Below are positions 1 through 5,545 of a DNA stretch of 5,545 nucleotides, one piece after another. The position numbers and the translations under genes were made by a program. The stretch covers positions 1 through 5,545 of the forward strand of contig JAISIS010000029.1 of NCBI GenBank assembly GCA_031261905.1, given 5' to 3'. This DNA comes from Burkholderiaceae bacterium. GTDB taxonomy: Bacteria > Pseudomonadota > Gammaproteobacteria > Burkholderiales > Burkholderiaceae_D. The notes under the pieces are model-generated. The model did not search any database, was not told where the DNA came from, and worked only from the letters and a program-made list of their open reading frames with translations. How positions within the stretch are numbered: the stretch's first letter is position 1; each line of letters opens with the position of its first letter.

Positions 1-177
1 TCCTATACTGCTATAGGTTTCTTTTGCCAGTCTCCATGCGATAGCCAGTTCTTCCAGGGCTTCCTCGGGGCTGTCACCAAAAGCGGATATTGCCGGAAGT
101 TCGGTAAAGTGGGCCATCCATTCCTTGTCGTCATCAAGAAACAGGTTGACCGAAAAACCATCAAAGCGATCATCCAT
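1..177 (-). CDS. hicB: HicB-family antitoxin, N-terminal part (truncated by window edge)
   Basis: This is the presumed antitoxin partner of the HicA-like toxin just upstream. HicB proteins bind HicA to block its RNase activity, and their C-terminal DNA-binding domain usually represses the operon. The 59 visible codons begin MDDRFDGFSVNLF and contain the HicB-type partly degraded RNase-H-like fold signature: a beta-strand start, then WMAHFTELPAISAFGDSPEEALEE's equivalent at residues 20-43 (Pro29, then SAFGDSPEEAL at 31-41), then a helix. The DNA-binding domain lies beyond position 1 and cannot be judged. Two in-frame ATGs exist, at 183 and 177. The AAAGGA at 192-187 is 9 nt from the second but only 3 nt from the first, so 177 is preferred. 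An 81-nt gap separates it from the toxin stop, which is longer than typical for this family. The family call is from recognised motifs; function is inferred. Confidence 0.8.
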   Translation of the reverse strand, partial: MDDRFDGFSVNLFLDDDKEWMAHFTELPAISAFGDSPEEALEELAIAWRLAKETYSSIG

Positions 178-258
178 ACACATGTGTCCTTTACAATTCA
201 AATGACAGGAAGTGGTACCTGGTTATATTCACTCTCCGGACGTGAAAGTCCTTTGCAG
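178..258 (-). other. hicA-hicB intergenic spacer
   Basis: These 81 bases separate the toxin stop from the antitoxin start. They are AT-rich and hold the hicB ribosome binding site. A TATAAC hexamer is visible on the minus strand near its middle, but I find no convincing -35 partner at 16-18 bp. A second, antitoxin-only promoter is therefore possible, as known for E. coli hicAB, but not demonstrated. A short GGAC/GTCC inverted repeat (238-241 with 248-251) is too small to interpret. Confidence 0.4.
187..192 (-). promoter_or_regulatory. Ribosome binding site of hicB
   Basis: AAAGGA on the minus strand lies 9 nt before the ATG at 177 and 3 nt before the alternative ATG at 183. The spacing decides the start in favour of 177. 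It also shows that the antitoxin has its own good ribosome entry site and need not depend on translational coupling to the toxin gene. Confidence 0.6.
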
Positions 259-501
259 TCAATCTTTGTTTTCCTGCTCAATTATCTTCAGCGCCTGCCT
301 GACCTGATAGTCTTTGGCATCTTTTCCCTTGCGCGGCTGTATGGGCAATACATGCCCTCCGGGTGATACCCATATCTCGTGCGAGCCCTCCTGGCGATCC
401 GGTTTCCAGCCCTGATGCTTCAGGAATAATCTGAATTCGTCAAATTTCAGCGAACCCGGGTTGCGGTTTATTTTTGCAAGCAATTTATCTTTTTTATTCA
501 T
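259..501 (-). CDS. hicA: HicA-family mRNA interferase toxin
   Basis: This 80-residue protein has the double-stranded-RNA-binding-like fold typical of HicA (YcfA-type) toxins, which cleave mRNA independently of the ribosome or with it and arrest growth. Visible features are an N-terminal helix region (residues 15-30, FDEFRLFLKHQGW-like), then the family hallmark Gly39-Ser40-His41 with His41 as the expected catalytic residue. After that come a beta-strand pair IWVSPGGHVLPIQP (43-56), a basic KGKDAK stretch, and a C-terminal helix VRQALKIIEQ. The order toxin then antitoxin matches canonical hicAB operons. The start at 501 is supported by a promoter and operator immediately upstream. The only Shine-Dalgarno-like element is a poor AGG one base before the ATG, which suggests weak toxin translation compared with hicB. 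No sign of decay is seen. The family is clear; toxicity itself is inferred. Confidence 0.88.
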   Translation of the reverse strand: MNKKDKLLAKINRNPGSLKFDEFRLFLKHQGWKPDRQEGSHEIWVSPGGHVLPIQPRKGKDAKDYQVRQALKIIEQENKD

Positions 502-520
502 GCCTGGGCCAGTGAGGTGC

Positions 521-550
521 TTTTGTGTAACTATATACAGTTACACAAAA
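521..550. promoter_or_regulatory. Perfect palindrome, probable HicB/HicAB operator
   Basis: The arms TTTTGTGTAACT (521-532) and AGTTACACAAAA (539-550) are exact inverted complements, separated by ATATAC. The repeat covers the predicted -10 and spacer of the hicA promoter, and lies 20 bp upstream of the hicA start. Type II toxin-antitoxin operons are usually autoregulated through such palindromes bound by the antitoxin's DNA-binding domain. The symmetry is seen directly; the identity of the binding protein is inferred. Confidence 0.7.
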
Positions 551-557
551 AAGTCAA
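530..557 (-). promoter_or_regulatory. Predicted sigma70 promoter of hicAB
   Basis: Reading the minus strand, a -35 TTGACT (557-552) is followed after 16 bp by a -10 TATAGT (535-530). These match the consensus at 5/6 and 5/6 positions. The predicted transcript would start near 523 and give a leader of about 20 nt before the hicA ATG at 501. The -10 and most of the spacer lie inside the palindrome at 521-550, so a repressor bound there would block RNA polymerase. Confidence 0.6.
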
Positions 558-593
558 CAAAAAAGCCTGTCAGGCAGTTGCCGACAGGCTTTT
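557..593 (-). terminator. Intrinsic terminator of the OmpA-domain lipoprotein gene
   Basis: On the minus strand, an 11-bp stem AAAAGCCTGTC/GACAGGCTTTT (593-583 with 571-561), with an 11-nt loop, ends in a run of six T followed by GTT. It begins 22 bp after the lipoprotein stop at 616. A smaller 5-bp hairpin CCGGG/CCCGG (595-608) lies between stop and terminator. The T-run leads straight into the -35 element of the hicA promoter, so the terminator insulates the toxin operon from read-through. The A-tract on the other side of the stem gives partial symmetry and might also stop plus-strand transcription weakly. Confidence 0.85.
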
Positions 594-615
594 GCCGGGA
601 AGGCCCGGTAATCCG

Positions 616-1338
616 TTAGCGCCGTATTTTCCTGGCGGGCGCTTGCTTGGAAGATTGGGATTGGGTGCTTTGCTGCGGTTTTGCCGCTGCCTTTTCCGCG
701 ACATAAATTTCCACGCGGCGGTTCTTGGCGCGGCCTGCTTCAGTGCTGTTGTCCGCTATCGGCTGCACGGAACCGTGCCCTTCAATGTAGAAGCGGCTGC
801 CGTCAACTCCCTTGCCGACAAGATAATCCCTTACATTGCTGGCCCTTTCGCGTGAAAGCGGCAGGTTGATCTTGTCTGAACCCGTATTGTCAGTGAATCC
901 ATAAATGGCAACCGTGGTGTTGGGATATTTGTTCAGGTTCTGGGCAAAGGAGTCCAGTATGGAAGCAAATTTCGGAGAGATTTCAGCACTGCCTGCATCA
1001 AAGGATATATCGCTGGGCGCGGTTATCTTGAGCTGGTTATCCTGCGTCTGGGTGACTTCAACGCCAGTGCCTTTGGTGGCTTTCTGCATATCCCGTTTCT
1101 GGTTCTCCATATGGCGTCCCCAGAGGTAGCCACTGCCCGCGCCAACCAGCGCGCCTATACCTGCGCCTGCCGCCACACGTCCGGCTCCGCCGCCCCCTGT
1201 CATGCCGCCAATAATGCCGCCAGCCACAGCGCCTATGCTTGCACCTGTTGCGGTAGATTTCTGGGTTTCGGACATATCGGCGCAGCCTGTCAGCGCCAGG
1301 GCCACTGCAAGCGCAGAAACGGTAATTTTCGTTCGCAT
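616..1338 (-). CDS. Glycine-zipper / OmpA-domain outer-membrane lipoprotein (YiaD-like)
   Basis: A predicted lipoprotein that tethers the outer membrane to peptidoglycan. The preferred start at 1338 gives 240 residues and has AAAGGAG 7 nt upstream; an in-frame ATG at 1368 lacks a ribosome site and would spoil the signal peptide. Residues 1-19 form a signal peptide ending in the lipobox LTGC, with Cys19 to be lipidated. Ala at +2 argues for outer-membrane sorting. Residues 32-70 are a glycine-rich zipper (GASIGAVAGGIIGG and following), likely membrane-inserting. Residues 108-216 are an OmpA C-terminal domain with the diaminopimelate-binding pair Asp150 (GFTDNTG) and Arg165 (LSRERA), and the late NRRVEIYV motif. 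This order matches E. coli YiaD. The extra C-terminal tail (217-240) is rich in Gln, Ser, Lys and Arg and ends KIRR. Transcribed alone, it ends at the terminator at 557-593. Confidence 0.9.
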   Translation of the reverse strand: MRTKITVSALAVALALTGCADMSETQKSTATGASIGAVAGGIIGGMTGGGGAGRVAAGAGIGALVGAGSGYLWGRHMENQKRDMQKATKGTGVEVTQTQDNQLKITAPSDISFDAGSAEISPKFASILDSFAQNLNKYPNTTVAIYGFTDNTGSDKINLPLSRERASNVRDYLVGKGVDGSRFYIEGHGSVQPIADNSTEAGRAKNRRVEIYVAEKAAAKPQQSTQSQSSKQAPARKIRR

Positions 1339-1345
1339 AATCCTG

Positions 1346-1352
1346 CTCCTTT
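1346..1352 (-). promoter_or_regulatory. Strong ribosome binding site setting the lipoprotein start
   Basis: AAAGGAG on the minus strand stands 7 nt before the ATG at 1338. It lies inside the alternative reading that begins at 1368, and the signal peptide starts exactly at 1338, so the downstream ATG is the real start. Confidence 0.85.
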
Positions 1353-1427
1353 CAAAGGGGATAAACATTACCCGGCAGGCCGAGGCGGCCCGCCCCGTGT
1401 AAGGTACGGGATCATTTTGGCATAAAG

Positions 1428-1460
1428 TTGTTACAAATGTAGCACAGATATTTGTAACAA
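1428..1460. repeat. 11+11 bp inverted repeat upstream of the lipoprotein gene
   Basis: The arms TTGTTACAAAT (1428-1438) and ATTTGTAACAA (1450-1460) are perfect inverted complements around an 11-nt spacer. Arm centres are 22 bp apart, i.e. two helical turns, as expected for two half-sites on one DNA face. It lies 90 bp upstream of the lipoprotein start. Each half contains GTTACA/TGTAAC, which resembles sites of OmpR-family regulators such as the E. coli OmpR or RstA boxes, but I cannot assign a regulator. I found no convincing -35/-10 pair next to it. Confidence 0.55.
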
Positions 1461-1474
1461 ATCATCGGGGAAGC

Positions 1475-1501
1475 GCCTTTCCGGGTATCCCCCGGAAAGG
1501 C
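1475..1501 (-). terminator. GC-rich hairpin after the aminotransferase gene (possible terminator)
   Basis: An 11-bp perfect stem GCCTTTCCGGG/CCCGGAAAGGC (1475-1485 with 1491-1501) with a 5-nt loop starts 31 bp beyond the aminotransferase stop. No T-run follows on either strand, so it is not a standard intrinsic terminator. It may protect the mRNA 3' end, or act with Rho. The hairpin is plain in the sequence; the role is inferred. Confidence 0.45.
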
Positions 1502-1531
1502 TGTGCCTGTACGAAAGCAGCGGCCAGGCGT

Positions 1532-2746
1532 TTACAGTACCCTGGCGATCGCTTTGGCCACGCGCCCGATGTTGGCGGAGTTGAGCGCAGCCACGCAGAT
1601 GCGGCCGGTATCCAGCGCATAGATGGAGTGATCGTTGCGCAGCGTTTCCGCCTGCTCCTTCCCAAGGCCGGAGTATGAGAAAAGGCCGTTTTGCAGTGTG
1701 ATGTAATGGAAATCGGCATCTTCACGCAGAGCCGAAAGATCCTGGGCGAGCCTTTCGCGCATCTGGCGGATGCGGGAGCGCATCTCGGAAAGCTCGTTAT
1801 CCCACATGGTGTAAAGCTCCGGCGAAGTCAGTACAGTTGTGACGATATCGGCCCCGTGGCGCGCCGGGTTGGAATAATTGGTGCGGATAACCCTTTTCAC
1901 CTGCGAAAGGGCGCGCGCGGCCTCGTCTGCGGAGCGGGTCACCAGGCTGAACGCGCCGATACGCTCCCCGTACAGCGAAAAGGATTTGGAGTAGGAGTTT
2001 GACACCAGCACATAAGGGCAATTTTCGGAAAAGCGCCTGACGATGCGGCCATCCGCTTCCAGGCTTTGCGCGAATCCCTGATAGGCCATGTCCAGGAAGG
2101 GGACCAGCGAGCGTTCCTGGATAACCGCCATGATTTCATCCCATTGCCCTTCCGAAAGGTCAAGGCCGGTCGGATTATGGCAGCAGGCGTGCAGCACAAC
2201 GGCAGTGCCTTCCGGCATGGACTGGAACGCCTCCACCATGCCGTTGAAATTAATGCTGCGTGTTGCGGCGTCATAATAGGGATAGGCATTCACGGTGAAG
2301 CCGCTTGCCTCAAAGAGGGCGCGATGGTTTTCCCAGCTGGGATCGCTGATCCACACCTGGGGATTCGGCGAAAAGCGCCTGAGAAAATCCGCGCCGATCC
2401 TGAGCGCGCCAGTACCGCCAAGCGCCTGCGTTGTGATGATGCGTCCTTCCCTGAGGGCCGGGTTATCCTCGCCAAACACCATCTTCTGCACGGCGGTGAT
2501 AAAGGAAGGCAGGCCGTCAATAGGCAGGTAAGTGTGCGGCATCGCCTTTTTCAGCATGACGGCTTCCGCTTCCCGCACGCACTGAAGCTGGGGGACCTTG
2601 CCGTTATCATCGTAATAAACGCCGACGCCCAGATTGATTTTTTCCGGGTTGGTGTCGGCGTTGAAAGCTTCGGTAATGCCTAAAATAGGATCGCGCATCG
2701 CCATGGGGATGGCGGAAAAGAAGGTCTCCGGTGTAGATTTGCTCAT
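1532..2746 (-). CDS. Aspartate/aromatic aminotransferase (AspC/TyrB family, PLP-dependent)
   Basis: A cytosolic class I aminotransferase that exchanges amino groups between aspartate or aromatic amino acids and 2-oxoglutarate via pyridoxal phosphate. With the start at 2746 it has 404 residues, close to E. coli TyrB (397). Visible active-site residues are Trp138 (ring stacking), Asn191 in the CHNPTG motif (190-194), Asp219 (binds the pyridine nitrogen), Tyr222, Lys254 in SYSKSFSLYGER (Schiff-base lysine), Arg262 (phosphate) and Arg382 (substrate carboxylate). The N-terminal signature RDPILGITEAFNAD and NLGVGVYYDDNGKVPQLQ is typical of the subgroup. In-frame ATGs at 2764 and 2800 would add 6 or 18 residues not expected from the family, and none of the three has a strong ribosome site; the 2800 codon sits in the loop of a leader hairpin. 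The sequence alone does not decide between aspC and tyrB, so no symbol is given. It is divergent from uvrB. Confidence 0.92.
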   Translation of the reverse strand: MSKSTPETFFSAIPMAMRDPILGITEAFNADTNPEKINLGVGVYYDDNGKVPQLQCVREAEAVMLKKAMPHTYLPIDGLPSFITAVQKMVFGEDNPALREGRIITTQALGGTGALRIGADFLRRFSPNPQVWISDPSWENHRALFEASGFTVNAYPYYDAATRSINFNGMVEAFQSMPEGTAVVLHACCHNPTGLDLSEGQWDEIMAVIQERSLVPFLDMAYQGFAQSLEADGRIVRRFSENCPYVLVSNSYSKSFSLYGERIGAFSLVTRSADEAARALSQVKRVIRTNYSNPARHGADIVTTVLTSPELYTMWDNELSEMRSRIRQMRERLAQDLSALREDADFHYITLQNGLFSYSGLGKEQAETLRNDHSIYALDTGRICVAALNSANIGRVAKAIARVL

Positions 2747-2767
2747 CGTGTTACCATTTAACATTGT

Positions 2768-2822
2768 CCGGCAAAGTGATCGCAAAGCGTTGTTATCCAT
2801 TTTTGGCGATTTGTTTTGCCGG
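2768..2822 (-). promoter_or_regulatory. Imperfect long hairpin in the aminotransferase leader
   Basis: The outer arms CCGGCAAA (2768-2775) and TTTGCCGG (2815-2822) are perfect complements. Inside them ATCGC (2779-2783) pairs with GCGAT (2806-2810), and AAA/TTT extends that inner stem past a one-base bulge. In the minus-strand transcript this folds a 55-nt structure ending about 20 nt before the preferred start at 2746. It could set mRNA stability, or the arms could be protein-binding half-sites. No T-run follows, so it is not a classical attenuator. Confidence 0.4.
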
Positions 2823-2830
2823 TGTGGAAG

Positions 2831-2861
2831 TTGTCAGGATATACCCGTTTCCTGATATAGC
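2831..2861 (+). promoter_or_regulatory. Candidate uvrB promoter
   Basis: TTGTCA (2831-2836, 5/6 to consensus) is followed by TGATATAGC at 2853-2861, which can be read as an extended -10 (TG-n-TATAGC). The spacer to TATAGC is 19 bp, longer than ideal. An alternative pair is TTGCCG (2816-2821) with TATACC (2840-2845) at 18 bp. I see no CTG-N10-CAG LexA operator in 2747-2888. Confidence 0.35.
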
Positions 2862-2888
2862 CGACATCTTATCAAAGGTCAGCCGTTC

Positions 2889-4981
<2,093 letters not shown>

Positions 4982-4985
<4 letters not shown>

Positions 4986-5545
4986 CCCTTCCCACATTGA
5001 TTGCCGATGCCTTGCACCTGGCGCATCCTGACTGGCGGCCTGTGCTGGAAGCAGGCGCGCGCGCGATGATGCAGGCGGACAGCGCCTACTTGCCCGCGCT
5101 GGAACAGGACAGCTTTCTTCCCACAAAAAACAGGTTATTTGCCGCATTTTCGCAGAAGATAAGCGATGTTCGCTATATTTTAGTGGGGGAAGGGCCTTAT
5201 CCCCGCGAGGAAAGCGCCACCGGCTATTGCTTTATGGATGGCGCGGTGCGCGATATCTGGTCGGAAAAGGGTTTTTCAAAGCAGGTAAACCGCGCCACAT
5301 CGCTACGCAACTTCTTCAAGATGCTGCTGGTGGCCGATAACAGGCTCCAGCCGGACAATACAGGTGGCGAAGCCGTGGCGGAAGTCGCCCGCCTGGCGCA
5401 AAAGCCGGGGTCGCACTTTATAAGCCAGTTGGGTGAGCTGCAACAAGCCTTGCTTGACCGGGGATTTCTGCTGCTGAACGCTGCTCTGGTATTCAGGCCC
5501 CATGTACCGCCGATGAAAGAATCCAGGGCCTGGCAGCCTTTTTTG
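4982..5545 (+). CDS. Uracil-DNA-glycosylase-like protein with altered active site (truncated by window edge)
   Basis: The 188 visible codons begin [18 protein letters not shown] and stay open to the right edge. Several blocks resemble family-1 uracil-DNA glycosylases: [10 protein letters not shown] (65-74) for the water-activating loop, TGYCF (80-84) with Phe84 for uracil stacking, ATSLRNFFK (105-113) for the PPSL-N-hydrophobic-K block, and [10 protein letters not shown] (161-170) with Asn166 for the uracil-reading Asn. The loop reads GEGPYP instead of GQDPYH, so the catalytic Asp is Gly71 and the following His is Pro74, while Tyr73 remains. Glu70 recalls the GEAPG loop of family 4. Spacing between blocks is longer than in E. 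coli Ung. The His-Pro-Ser loop would lie outside the window. The ATG overlaps the uvrB stop and no clear ribosome site precedes it, so translation is probably coupled to uvrB. The fold assignment is probable; activity is doubtful. Confidence 0.75.

Noticed and set aside
109..366. 85-codon plus-strand frame across the toxin-antitoxin genes
   Set aside because: Antisense to both HicA and HicB, which have recognisable motifs on the other strand.
517..855. 112-codon plus-strand frame starting inside the palindrome
   Set aside because: It crosses the terminator and then runs antisense to the OmpA domain; no ribosome site or family resemblance.
1339..1368. Upstream in-frame start for the lipoprotein giving 250 residues
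   Set aside because: It would place ten polar and charged residues before the signal peptide and covers the strong AAAGGAG site that serves the ATG at 1338.
2066..2683. 205-codon open frame on the plus strand opposite the aminotransferase
   Set aside because: Fully antisense to a gene with all catalytic motifs intact; the translation resembles no family and is low in ordered pattern.
2834..2855. TCAGG/CCTGA short inverted repeat before uvrB as a possible LexA site
   Set aside because: Arms are 5 bp with a 12-nt gap, and the spacing and bases do not fit CTGT-N8-ACAG.

Overview
The window looks like the chromosome of a Gram-negative proteobacterium, most likely a betaproteobacterium. Three things point this way: a lipobox-bearing outer-membrane OmpA-like lipoprotein, an aminotransferase of the proteobacterial AspC/TyrB type, and a UvrB whose N-terminus reads like betaproteobacterial versions. 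The taxonomic placement comes from recalled family resemblance, not from a search.

Left part (1-593), minus strand: a HicA-type toxin (501-259) is followed downstream by a HicB-type antitoxin whose C-terminal half runs off the left edge (177-1). The toxin promoter overlaps a perfect 12+12 bp palindrome (521-550) that is the natural candidate for an autoregulatory operator. An intrinsic terminator (557-593) belonging to the next gene to the right sits directly against this promoter and separates the two units.

Middle part (616-2822), minus strand: first comes a 240-residue glycine-zipper plus OmpA-domain lipoprotein of the YiaD type. Next is a gene-free stretch (1369-1531) holding an 11+11 bp inverted repeat and a strong hairpin. 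Then comes a complete aspartate/aromatic aminotransferase with every catalytic residue I looked for. Its leader contains a long imperfect hairpin.

Right part (2823-5545), plus strand: uvrB, complete at 698 codons, is transcribed divergently from the aminotransferase. Its stop codon overlaps (ATGA) the start of a second gene, which runs off the right edge after 188 codons. That gene encodes a protein resembling uracil-DNA glycosylase family 1, but its active-site motif reads GEGPYP instead of GQDPYH, so the catalytic aspartate is missing while the uracil-reading asparagine is kept.

The translationally coupled UvrB plus unusual UDG-like protein is the most interesting item. No rRNA, tRNA, CRISPR array, insertion sequence or prophage gene was seen.
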